From Roseicella frigidaeris (GTDB taxonomy: Bacteria > Pseudomonadota > Alphaproteobacteria > Acetobacterales > Acetobacteraceae), in the NCBI RefSeq assembly GCF_003258945.1, contig NZ_QLIX01000018.1:38334-102333 (forward strand): a stretch of DNA of 64,000 nt, read 5' to 3'. This document shows positions 56,711 through 64,000 of this stretch, piece after piece (the stretch's first letter is position 1; every line of letters begins with the position of its first letter). A model generated the notes under the pieces. The model saw only the letters and a program-made list of their open reading frames with translations, did no database searches and was not told the DNA's origin. The translations under genes were made by a program, and so were the position numbers.

Positions 56711-59587
56711 TCAGCCGAAGCGCGCCGTGGTGAAAGCGGCCGGGATGCCGCCCCGTCCTAGAACCGCCTCGGCCGTCATCCGCCCGATCACCGGCCCAAG
56801 CGTGTAACCATTGCTGCTGACGGCGATGAAGGCGCCCGGCACACTCGGCAATTCGCCGAGCAAAGGTGCCCGGTCGATCTCCGGCGCCAGCCCGTTCCAG
56901 GCGCGGATGGCCTGCAGCCCCGCGATCCCCGGCATGACCCGCCCAGCCACCCAGAGATTGCCCTCGATCGCCCGGCGCAGGTTGCGCGGCGAGCCGTGGT
57001 CGTCGAGCACCCCCGGCCAGCCGCCGCCGATCAGCAGATGCCCGCCCTCCCCTTGCTTGAGGGAGAGATGCCGCGAGGCATGCGCGACCAGGTGCCGCAT
57101 GGCCGGCATGGCGGCCTCGGTGGCGATCACCTGCTGCACCGAGCCGACCACCGGCAGCCCCTCCACCCCCAGCATCGCGGCGATGCGCGCCGCGAAGGGG
57201 CCGGCGGCGTCGACCAGCCGGCCGGCCCGGATCGGCCCGCCCGCGGTCCGCACCAGGAAACCGGCACCCTCGCGCGCGATCGCCTGCACCTCCACTCCCT
57301 CTGCGAGCCGCGCCCCGGCGCGCAGCGCCAGGCGCTTCACCGCCAGCGTGCCGCGCAGCGGGTCGATCTGCCCCTCGCCCTCGCAGAACCCGGCGCCGAT
57401 GGCGTCCGGCCCGACCCAGGGCGCGAGGTCACGGAGCTCATTGGCGCCCAGCACATGGCTGCGCAGGCCATGCCGGCGCTCCACCGCCACCTTGGCGCGC
57501 AGCCAGGCCATCTCCGCCTCGGTCTCAGCCAGCATCAGCCCGCCCTCGGTGCGGATGCCGAGCCCCTCGCCGGCCGCCGCCGCGATCTCGCCCCAGAGCG
57601 CGATGCTCTCCGGGCCGAGCGAAAGGCGGCTGATCGCCGGGCCCTGCTCGCTCCTGCCGTCGAAATCATAGGTGAGAAGCTGCACATGCAGGCTGCCGGC
57701 ATTGGCGGTGCTGGCGGCCATGCCCGCCTCGGCGCGGTCCACCACCAGGACGTCTCGGCCTTCCCGCGCTAGGTGCAGCGCGGTCGAGAGGCCGGCAAGG
57801 CCGGCGCCGATGACCAGCACCTCGCAGTGTGGCGGCGGCGCCACGGCGGGCGCCAGGCGCCAGGCATCGAGGGCCGGCGCGGCGATCGCGCTCCAGGGCG
57901 CTGCGGCCTCCGGCCATTCCAGCATCAGCGGCGCGGCGGCGACTGGCTTCACCGGCGCCCGCGGCAGGGCGAAGCCGCCCTCGGTCGCGGCGCCGGCCAG
58001 CCGCGCCACCGCCGCGCCGCAGAACCGCCCCTGGCAGCGGCCCATGCCGGCGCGCGTCGCCTTCTTCAGCGCCGGCAGCGAGGTGCAGCTCTCGGCCCGG
58101 GCGGCGCGGAGCTGGCCGGCCGTCACCTCTTCGCAACGGCAGAGGATGGTCGCGTCCGAGACCGCGGCGATGTCGAAGGCCGGCGGCGCGAAGAGCTGCC
58201 AGAGCGCCGCCTGGAAACCCTCCGCGCGCCGCAGCGCCCGCCGCGCCTCTCCGTCCTCCGCCGCCGCGACGCCGAGGTCGCGCGCCGCGGCGAGGCCGGC
58301 GAGCCGGCCGTGGGCCAATGCGACCCGCGCCCCGCCCAGCCCGGCGCCGTCGCCGACCGCGAAGACGGCGGGCAGCGAGCTGCGGCCCTCGGCATCGGTC
58401 ACCGTCTCGAGCCGGCCGAGCCCCTGGTCGACGAAGCGATGCGCACAGCCGAGGGCGCGGGCGAGGCCGGTCTCCGGCTGGAAGCCGAGATGCAGCGCGC
58501 AGGCCGCCGCCTCGATGCGCTGCTCACCGGCCGGGGTCGCCAGGCGCAGCGCGGCGAAGCGGCCGGCGCCGTCCGCCTCGCAGGCGAGGGGCTGCGCCCC
58601 CCAGAGCACCGGCACGCCGGCGCGGCGCAGCGTCATCAGGTAGCCGAGCCCGTCGCGGGCAAGATCCGGCGCCGCCCGCCAGAGGGTCAGCGCCTGCCGC
58701 CAGCGGCCGGCCCCCGGGCGCGGCGCCGCCTCCGCCACCGCGGCCACCCGCACGCCCCCCGCCAGCAGCTCGCAGGCGAGCTGCAGGTTGAGCGGCCCGC
58801 TGCCGGCGATGACGACAGAATCACCCGGCGAGACCCGCTGCGCCCGCGCGAGCGTCTGCAGCGCGCCGGTCGTCATCACCCCCGGCAGCGTCCAGCCCGG
58901 GATCGGCACCGGCCGTTCATGCGCGCCGGTGGCGAGGACGAGGCGGCGGGGCCGGAAGGTGATGGCCCGCTCGCCGGCCAGCGCCGCGATCTCGTCGGGC
59001 GCGAAGGCGCCCCAGGCAGTGGCCTCGGCGAGGATCTCGACCCCGGCACGGGCGACCGCGGCACGCAGCGCGTCGCCGGCGCGGAACTGCGCATCCGGCG
59101 CGGCATGGCGATGGCCGGCCGCCAGCGGCTTCAGGTATTGCCCGCCGGCCTCGGCGCGCTCGTCCAGCACCACCACCTGCCGCAGCCCGGCCTCGGCTGC
59201 GGCCAGGGCGGCGGCCAGGCCAGCAGGCCCGGCGCCGACCACCAGCAGGTCGCAAGGCCGTTCCTCGATGGCCTCCGGCGGGGGCTGCGCCGCCGGCGCC
59301 GGCCGGGCGGGCAGGTCGCCGCTCACCACCATACCCGGCCGGGCCTTGACCATGCAGGCGCGCTGGCCCTGCCGCCCATCCACCGTCACCACGCAGTCGA
59401 AGCAGGCCCCCATGCCGCACCACAGGCCGCGCGGCGCGCCGGAGCCGGTGCGGCGCAGTGCCAGGATGCCGGCGGCGGCCAGGGCGGCGGCGATGCTCTC
59501 GCCCGGCAGCGCCTCCACCGGCCGTCCTTCGAGGCTGAAGCGGATCGGCGCGGCGATGGGGGCGATATCGGGGTGGGTGAGGCGCAT
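56711..59587 (-). CDS. Three-in-one FAD/2Fe-2S dehydrogenase (HcnABC/LhpABE-like fusion), 958 aa
   Basis: Three normally separate subunits are joined. Residues 1-90 are a ferredoxin-like gamma subunit with C57, C62, C65 and C78. Residues about 110-530 are the alpha subunit: FAD motif GAGPAG (118-123), second dinucleotide motif IAGSGP, and a BFD-type 2Fe-2S site C483, C485, C518 and C523. Residues about 588-958 are a DAO-family beta subunit with GAGLAG (594-599) and SSNGYTLGPVIGRMTAE at the end. This set is known in opine oxidases, HCN synthase and D-hydroxyproline dehydrogenase. The divergent DapA-family gene favours a hydroxyproline-like substrate. I chose ATG 59587. Confidence 0.9.
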   Translation of the reverse strand: MRLTHPDIAPIAAPIRFSLEGRPVEALPGESIAAALAAAGILALRRTGSGAPRGLWCGMGACFDCVVTVDGRQGQRACMVKARPGMVVSGDLPARPAPAAQPPPEAIEERPCDLLVVGAGPAGLAAALAAAEAGLRQVVVLDERAEAGGQYLKPLAAGHRHAAPDAQFRAGDALRAAVARAGVEILAEATAWGAFAPDEIAALAGERAITFRPRRLVLATGAHERPVPIPGWTLPGVMTTGALQTLARAQRVSPGDSVVIAGSGPLNLQLACELLAGGVRVAAVAEAAPRPGAGRWRQALTLWRAAPDLARDGLGYLMTLRRAGVPVLWGAQPLACEADGAGRFAALRLATPAGEQRIEAAACALHLGFQPETGLARALGCAHRFVDQGLGRLETVTDAEGRSSLPAVFAVGDGAGLGGARVALAHGRLAGLAAARDLGVAAAEDGEARRALRRAEGFQAALWQLFAPPAFDIAAVSDATILCRCEEVTAGQLRAARAESCTSLPALKKATRAGMGRCQGRFCGAAVARLAGAATEGGFALPRAPVKPVAAAPLMLEWPEAAAPWSAIAAPALDAWRLAPAVAPPPHCEVLVIGAGLAGLSTALHLAREGRDVLVVDRAEAGMAASTANAGSLHVQLLTYDFDGRSEQGPAISRLSLGPESIALWGEIAAAAGEGLGIRTEGGLMLAETEAEMAWLRAKVAVERRHGLRSHVLGANELRDLAPWVGPDAIGAGFCEGEGQIDPLRGTLAVKRLALRAGARLAEGVEVQAIAREGAGFLVRTAGGPIRAGRLVDAAGPFAARIAAMLGVEGLPVVGSVQQVIATEAAMPAMRHLVAHASRHLSLKQGEGGHLLIGGGWPGVLDDHGSPRNLRRAIEGNLWVAGRVMPGIAGLQAIRAWNGLAPEIDRAPLLGELPSVPGAFIAVSSNGYTLGPVIGRMTAEAVLGRGGIPAAFTTARFG

Positions 59588-59657
59588 GCCCTTGCCTTCC
59601 GCCTGCATCGGGGGGGAGAACTCGCATGATCGCAGCCTGGCAGAAGGGGGCAAGCGC

Positions 59658-60563
59658 ATGAGCCGGCCATTCCGCGGCACCTATACGGTGCTGGTCACGC
59701 CCTTCACCCCGGACGGGGCGGCGGTGGACCTGCCGGCGCTGCGGCGGCTGGTCGAGTTCCAGATCGCCGAGGGCATCGAGGGGCTGATCCCGCTCGGCTC
59801 CACCGGCGAGTTCCTCTCCTGCAGCCGGGAGGAGCGGGCGGCCGTCGCCGAGACGGTTATTCAGGCGGCGCGCGGCCGGGTGCCGGTGCTGATCGGCACC
59901 GGCGCCGAAGACACGCGCGAGGTGGTGCGCGCCTCGCGCGAGGCCGAGGCGCTGGGCGCCGACGGGGTGATGATCATCCCGCCCTTCTACGCCGTGCCGA
60001 CGGAGGCCGAGCTCTACCACCACTACAAGACCGTCGCGGATGCGATCGGCCTGCCGATCATGGTCTACAACAACCCGGCGACGGCGAATGTCGACCTGAC
60101 GCCACCGATCCTCGCGCGCCTCTCGACCATCCCCAATTGCCGCTACGTCAAGGAGAGCACGCTCGAGGTGACGCGAGTGCGCGACATCATCGCGCTCTGC
60201 GGCGAGCGGATGGAGGTCTTCGCCGGCGTGCTCGGCTATGAGAGCGCCTGGCTGGGCGCCATCGGCTGGGTCGCGGTCTGCAGCAACCTGGTGCCGCGGC
60301 TGTCGCGCGACATGTTCGCCGCCGCCGCCTTCGAGCGCGACCAGCCTAGGGCGTTGGACCTGTACCGGCGCCTGGCGCCGCTGCTGCCCTTCGCCGGCGG
60401 CCCCCGCTATGTCGCCGGCACCAAGGCGGGGTTCCGGCTGCTCGGTATGCCGATGGGCGCGCCGCGGCCGCCACGCCTGCCGCTGCCCGAGGCGGAGACG
60501 GCGACGCTGGCGCAGGTCTTGCAGGCCATGGGGGCGGTGCCGGCCTCGCGCGCGGCGGAATAG
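59658..60563 (+). CDS. DapA/dihydrodipicolinate synthase family lyase or deaminase
   Basis: The 301-residue TIM barrel has PLGSTGEFLSCSREER, the Schiff-base lysine in CRYVKEST (about residue 165) and the catalytic tyrosine in IMVYNNPATAN (about residue 137). DapA itself is unlikely, given the context beside the dehydrogenase. In hydroxyproline catabolism a DapA-family member deaminates pyrroline-4-hydroxy-2-carboxylate to 2-oxoglutarate semialdehyde, and this gene fits that place; it could also be an opine-, sialate- or KDG-type aldolase. AGAAGGGGG precedes the ATG. The gap to the divergent fusion gene is only 70 bases. Confidence 0.85.
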   Translation: MSRPFRGTYTVLVTPFTPDGAAVDLPALRRLVEFQIAEGIEGLIPLGSTGEFLSCSREERAAVAETVIQAARGRVPVLIGTGAEDTREVVRASREAEALGADGVMIIPPFYAVPTEAELYHHYKTVADAIGLPIMVYNNPATANVDLTPPILARLSTIPNCRYVKESTLEVTRVRDIIALCGERMEVFAGVLGYESAWLGAIGWVAVCSNLVPRLSRDMFAAAAFERDQPRALDLYRRLAPLLPFAGGPRYVAGTKAGFRLLGMPMGAPRPPRLPLPEAETATLAQVLQAMGAVPASRAAE

Positions 60564-60569
60564 GGACAC

Positions 60570-61418
60570 GTGATGCTCCGACGCCTGCTCCTCGCCGCCC
60601 TGCTCGCCGCTGGGAGCGCCCCCTGGGCCTCTCCCTGGATCCAGGGCGCGGCGGCCCAGACCGCCTGCACGCCGCGCGTTGCGGATGCGGAGCTGGTCAA
60701 GCCGCGGACCCTCGTGATGTCCACCAACCCGACCCTGCCGCCGATGCAATTCGTCGACAGCCAGGGCACGCTGCGGGGCATGCGCTTCGAGCTCGGCAGC
60801 GAGATCGCCCGCCGGCTCTGCCTTGCGCCGGAGCATGTGCGGGTGGAATTCGCCGCCATGATCCCCGGCCTCGCCGCGCGACGCTGGGACATGATCAATA
60901 CCGGCATGTTCTACACCGAGGAGCGGGCCAAGCTGATGCCGCTCGTCCGCTACGAACAGCAGGCGATCAGCGTCAGCGTGCCGCGCGGCAACCCGCGCAA
61001 CGTCCACCGGATCGAGGACCTGGCCGGCCTCACCCTCGGAGTGGAGCAGGGCGGCTTCGAGTTCCGCCGCAGCCAAGACCTGGCGAAGGCGCTGGAGGAG
61101 AAGGGGCTGAAACCCGCGACCATCCGCCCCTTCGACAATTTCGCCGTCTCCTTCCAGGCGCTGCGAGCCGGCCAGGTGGATGCGGCCATCTCCATCGACA
61201 GCACGGCCAAGGAGTATGACGACCGCGGCGACTTTACCCGCGCGATCAGCGGGCTCTTCGGCACGCCAATCAATTTCGGCTTCCGGAGCAAGCTGCTGGC
61301 CGAGAGCGTGGCGCAGGTGCTGACCGAGATGCGCAAGGACGGTAGCCTCGCCGCGCTGTTCGACCGCTACGGGGTGCAGGGCTATGACGGCCCCATCCAG
61401 GTGGTCGGGCCGAACTGA
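60570..61418 (+). CDS. Amino-acid ABC transporter substrate-binding protein
   Basis: The 282-residue protein has a signal peptide (LLLAALLAAGSAPWASPW) and the SBP_bac_3 fold: LVMSTNPTLPPMQFVDSQGTLRGMRFELGSEIARRL, NTGMFYTEERAKLMPLV and LAGLTLGVEQGG. It delivers a polar amino acid or similar ligand to an ABC permease. The start is GTG 60570 or ATG 60573. It follows the DapA-like gene by 6 bases, which ties uptake to that pathway. Confidence 0.9.
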   Translation: MMLRRLLLAALLAAGSAPWASPWIQGAAAQTACTPRVADAELVKPRTLVMSTNPTLPPMQFVDSQGTLRGMRFELGSEIARRLCLAPEHVRVEFAAMIPGLAARRWDMINTGMFYTEERAKLMPLVRYEQQAISVSVPRGNPRNVHRIEDLAGLTLGVEQGGFEFRRSQDLAKALEEKGLKPATIRPFDNFAVSFQALRAGQVDAAISIDSTAKEYDDRGDFTRAISGLFGTPINFGFRSKLLAESVAQVLTEMRKDGSLAALFDRYGVQGYDGPIQVVGPN

Positions 61419-61836
61419 GCCCGTGCAGGCCTGGCGCTGGGACGGCTTCCTCGACTATCTCTTCAACGGCTACCTGCTGCACGGCGCCGCAATCTCGGTC
61501 GCGCTGACTGCAGGTTCGCTAGCCTGCGGCCTGCTCTTCGGCGTGCTGGTGGCGCTGATGCGGCTCTCCGGCCGCCGCTTGCTGTCCTGGCCGGCGCAGT
61601 TCTATTGCTGGCTCTTCCGCGGTACGCCGCTGCTGGTGCAATTGCTGATCCTCTATACCGGCCTGCCGCTACTCGGCATCCGCTTCTCGGTCTGGGAAGC
61701 GGCCCTGATCGGGCTTTCGCTCAACGAGGGCGCCTACCTGTCGGAGATCGTCCGCGCCGGCATTCTCTCCGTGCCGCGGGGCCAACGGGAGGCGGCGGCG
61801 GCGCTCGGCCTGCATCGTGGCCGGATCTTCCGGCTA

Positions 61837-62871
61837 GAGCGGTTTCCCATCAGTTTGCGTCATAGCCTGCGTTGGCGAAATAGTTGGTGCACTCGGCTGG
61901 GGTGAAGGTGTCGATGATGCGGCCGATGGCGGCCCACAGGCCGTCAAGGCTGCGCTCTGCCGCTGTGCGGAGCGCAGTCTTCAGTCTCGATGGGGTTGAA
62001 GTCAGGGCTGTAGGGCGGGAGGTAGAGCAGGTCGGCGCCTGCGGCCTCGATGGCGGCCCTGACGCCTGAGCCCTTGTGGCTGCCGAGATTGTCCATGACG
62101 ACGATGTCGCCAGGGCGGAGCTCGGGCACCAGCACCTGCTCCACATAGTCCTGGAAGAGCGAGCCGTTGATCGGCCCGTCGAGCACCATGGGCGACCACC
62201 ATGCCGGTGTTGCGCAGACCGGCGACAAAGGTGGTGGTGAGCCAATGGCCGTGCGGGATGGCAGCCCGTAACCGCTCGCCTCGGGGTGCTCGGCCGTGGG
62301 TCCGGGCCATGTTGGTTGAGGCCCAGGTCTCATCGATAAACACCAACCGGTCCGGGTCGAGGTCAGGCTGCGCCTCGAACCAGGCCCAGCGCCGCCTCAG
62401 GACGTCCGGGCGGTCCTGCTCCGCGGCGTGGGCGGTCTTTTTTTACGCGTCATCCGCCGTCGGTCGAAGAAGCGCCATAGCGTGCCGATGCCGGCCGACA
62501 CGCCGGCCTTGGCCAACCCAGCCTGGATCTCCCGCAGCGTGATGTCCGACTTCTGGTCGACAAGGCGGAGGATCAGCCCCGCATGCGCCTCGATCTGCGC
62601 CGAGCGCCGGTCGCCGCCAAGTGGCCCTGGCGCGACCGAGCCCACCTCCCGCACCAGTGCCGCCCAGCGCACTGCGCTGGCCGCGCTCACCCCGAAGCGG
62701 ATCGCCGCCGCCCGACAGGACGATCCCGCCGCAATCGCCGCCACCACGCGCTCCCGCAGATCGACCGACAGAGCCTTCGACATGCCCATCGCCCCCATCC
62801 TCAGGGGCAATCGAATCACAACCGCGCAGCCCGTAAGATCACAAGCGATTCAGTCAGGCAGGAAACCGCTC
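61837..62871 (-). mobile_element. IS630-family insertion sequence, 1035 bp
   Basis: The ends are GAGCGGTTTCC (61837-61847) and its complement GGAAACCGCTC (62861-62871), flanked by TA on both sides (61835-61836 and 62872-62873), the target duplication of IS630/Tc1-mariner elements. It carries one broken transposase gene on the minus strand. Confidence 0.93.
61850..62783 (-). pseudogene. IS630 transposase with programmed and additional frameshifts
   Basis: The first part (from ATG 62783, MSKALSVDLRERVVAAIAAG) is the helix-turn-helix N-terminus and ends at a run AAAAAAAG (around 62436-62443). A -1 shift there gives [18 protein letters not shown] and VFIDETW, the normal way IS630 makes its transposase. 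Two further breaks are not programmed: an extra base near 62195 (after GLRNTGMV) and a deletion of about 14 bases near 61990 that removes the usual segment between NPIE and LKTALR. The DDE residues (FIDE, VMDN, NPIE) are all encoded, but no intact enzyme can be made. Confidence 0.88.
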
Positions 62872-63185
62872 TAGGCATCTGGACGCAAGCGCTTCGCGTC
62901 ATCATCCCGCCGCTAGGCAACAGCGTGAACGGGCTGCTGAAGACCACCTCGGTCACCAGCGTCATCAGCGTGGACGAGTTGCTGCGGCGGACGCAGCTAC
63001 TGATCCAGGAGCGCTTCCTGGTGCTCGAGCTCTTCGCGGTAGCGGCGCTGTACTATCTCGTGCTCACTACCGCTTGGGAACTGGTCCAACGGCAGCTTGA
63101 GCGACGGTATGGGCGAGGCCAAGGTGATGCTGCTGCTGATCGTCGCTAGGATGCGCCTCCCGGTCGCCACAGTCTCGAATGTCAT

Positions 63186-63668
63186 GTGCGGCGCTGGTCG
63201 CCCAGCTGGCCGCCACCGGGGACGGCCTACTGTCGGTGGACGATCAGCGGGTGCGCGTCCTTCAAGCGGGCAAGGACGCCGGCGGCCGCGGCCTCCGATC
63301 GGGCTTTCGAGGAGCAGATGGCGGCCTGGCGGGCCCAGGACGCCGCGGCGCAGGCTGAGAAGTACCGGCTCGCCTTCTGGCGGCCGATCGTGGCCTGGGG
63401 TGTCGTGTCGGTGGCGGTTCTCATACCCTCGCTGGTCGCTGCGGCTCTCTTCGGTTGGGGCAGCTCGGCCGTGCTGGGCGCCTTCCGGCAGCCCCTCTGG
63501 CTCCTGGTCCTGCCAGCAGCGGCCGCGGTGGCGGGGCTCAGCTTCGCGGCGATCTGTGGGTGGGCGGCGGCCAGGGCGGAGCGGGTTGCCGACCTGTGGC
63601 CGCCCGTAGGTGGCGCAGTCAGTGCTGGAGTGCTGCTCCTGGCGGCACTGCGGGGGGTTCCAAGATAG
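63186..63668 (+). CDS. Hypothetical membrane protein, possibly frameshifted
   Basis: The frame encodes about 160 residues with three hydrophobic segments (PIVAWGVVSVAVLIPSLVAAALFGW, LWLLVLPAAAAVAGLSFAAI, VGGAVSAGVLLLAALRG) after an acidic/basic stretch SDRAFEEQMAAWRAQDAAAQAEK. The first 30 residues read poorly. The alternative frame from ATG 63179 reads better there (ALVAQLAATGDGLLSVDDQR), which suggests a frameshift around 63270-63290 or a mistaken start. I know no family. Confidence 0.45.
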   Translation: MRRWSPSWPPPGTAYCRWTISGCASFKRARTPAAAASDRAFEEQMAAWRAQDAAAQAEKYRLAFWRPIVAWGVVSVAVLIPSLVAAALFGWGSSAVLGAFRQPLWLLVLPAAAAVAGLSFAAICGWAAARAERVADLWPPVGGAVSAGVLLLAALRGVPR

Positions 63669-63694
63669 TTCGCCCGGAAGCGTAATTCTCCTAA

Positions 63695-63898
63695 TCAGTG
63701 CTGCGACGCCGTGAACTGATGGACCGACTGTAAGAGGCGCAGCATTGCGTCTCTTTCTTCCTCGGAGAGGAACTCCGGGTCGGGTACCCGCACATGAACA
63801 CCGTCTCTCGTCTGGTGCAGGGTATGCCTCAAGTTCGAAGGCCTACACGGCGTAAGCCCCCACAATCGCAATCGTGCCTTATAGCCTTCAACTGTCAT
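63695..63898 (-). CDS. Small conserved hypothetical protein, 67 aa
   Basis: From ATG 63898 the protein reads MTVEGYKARLRLWGLTPCRP and ends RVPDPEFLSEEERDAMLRLLQSV. It resembles small orphan proteins common in Rhizobiales/Rhodospirillales; the function is unknown. The region upstream to the window edge (63899-64000) shows no recognisable gene. Confidence 0.55.
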   Translation of the reverse strand: MTVEGYKARLRLWGLTPCRPSNLRHTLHQTRDGVHVRVPDPEFLSEEERDAMLRLLQSVHQFTASQH

Positions 63899-64000
63899 TA
63901 GAGCCCATCCGGAAAGGAATTGAATCGGCTGAATCGGATGTGATTCTCTGGTCGTGCGGGCGATTCGCGGGGGCAGGCAATGGCGTGGACGGCAGAGCAT

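Larger units (their letters stand above)
61423..63149 (+). pseudogene. Amino-acid ABC transporter permease, interrupted by an IS630 element
   Basis: The first 138 codons (61423-61836, ending GRIFRL) and the last 91 codons plus stop (62874-63149, starting GIWTQALRVIIPPLGNS) join in frame when the 1035-bp element and one TA copy are removed. The result is a 229-residue HisM/GlnP-type permease with the EAA-loop sequence (REAAAALGLHRGRIFRLGIWTQALRVIIPP). The insertion falls in the EAA loop that contacts the ATPase, so function is lost. The start is GTG, 4 bases after the receptor gene. No ATP-binding subunit follows, so the transporter is incomplete here. Confidence 0.9.

Noticed and set aside
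60346..60356. CCTAGGGCG inside the DapA-like gene as another repeat copy
   Set aside because: Only the edge motif is present; there are no hairpin arms, and the coding frame is undisturbed.
59658..60563. Calling the DapA-family gene as lysine-biosynthetic dapA
   Set aside because: It lies in a catabolic and transport locus opposite an oxidoreductase, with none of the lysine genes; the neutral family name is safer.

Overview
The window reads as ordinary chromosome from a high-GC alphaproteobacterium, most likely an acetic-acid-bacterium relative (Acetobacteraceae, Roseomonas-like). This is inferred from the very GC-rich third codon positions, the fused BcsA-BcsB cellulose synthase typical of that family, a red-type (form IC) RuBisCO operon, tripartite-tricarboxylate and TRAP solute receptors, and several regulators that sit divergently from small enzyme operons. 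I see no tRNA, rRNA or CRISPR array.

Layout. 1-6.6 kb: the 3' part of a molybdenum hydroxylase large subunit, a VOC protein, a DUF1428 protein divergent from a MarR regulator across a near-ideal operator, and a CmcJ-type oxygenase with a DUF1127 protein divergent from a LysR regulator. 7.1-16.6 kb: a cellulose operon (proline-rich accessory protein, bcsQ, fused bcsAB, bcsC) joined by stop/start overlaps. 16.8-24.4 kb: an IclR regulator divergent from an aromatic/homogentisate degradation operon (FAD monooxygenase, DUF2783, metallo-hydrolase, hmgA, fumarylacetoacetase, Bug receptor). 24.5-35.5 kb: assorted single genes, including a six-repeat FG-GAP protein, a large hybrid histidine kinase and two small conserved proteins. 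35.5-47.5 kb: cbbR divergent from cbbF-P-T-A-L-S-X-E, followed by a ribulokinase-like FGGY kinase and an amidohydrolase, i.e. almost a complete Calvin cycle set. 47.5-51.1 kb: an MFS exporter, a TTC38-like protein and an AraC regulator. 51.1-52.8 kb: a pseudogene scrap, an unusual inverted-repeat/direct-repeat array and a tyrosine recombinase. 52.8-63.1 kb: a catabolic and uptake locus with a TauD-type dioxygenase, a TRAP transporter, a 958-residue three-in-one FAD/iron-sulfur dehydrogenase, a DapA-family lyase, and an amino-acid ABC receptor plus a permease that is cut by an IS630-type element. 63.2-64 kb: two small hypothetical genes.

The most interesting points are: the single-chain fusion of three dehydrogenase subunits next to a DapA-type deaminase, which suggests hydroxyproline-like (or opine-like) catabolism; an IS630 insertion whose removal restores the permease frame exactly, with a transposase that carries a normal programmed frameshift plus two further lesions; a two-hairpin dispersed repeat that abuts gene ends and supplies their stop codons; a MarR promoter/operator with an apparently leaderless start; and an integrase whose start codon lies in a 12-bp repeat array. 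I do not see a clearly new defence or signalling system. The novelty here is in gene fusions, repeats and regulatory architecture.
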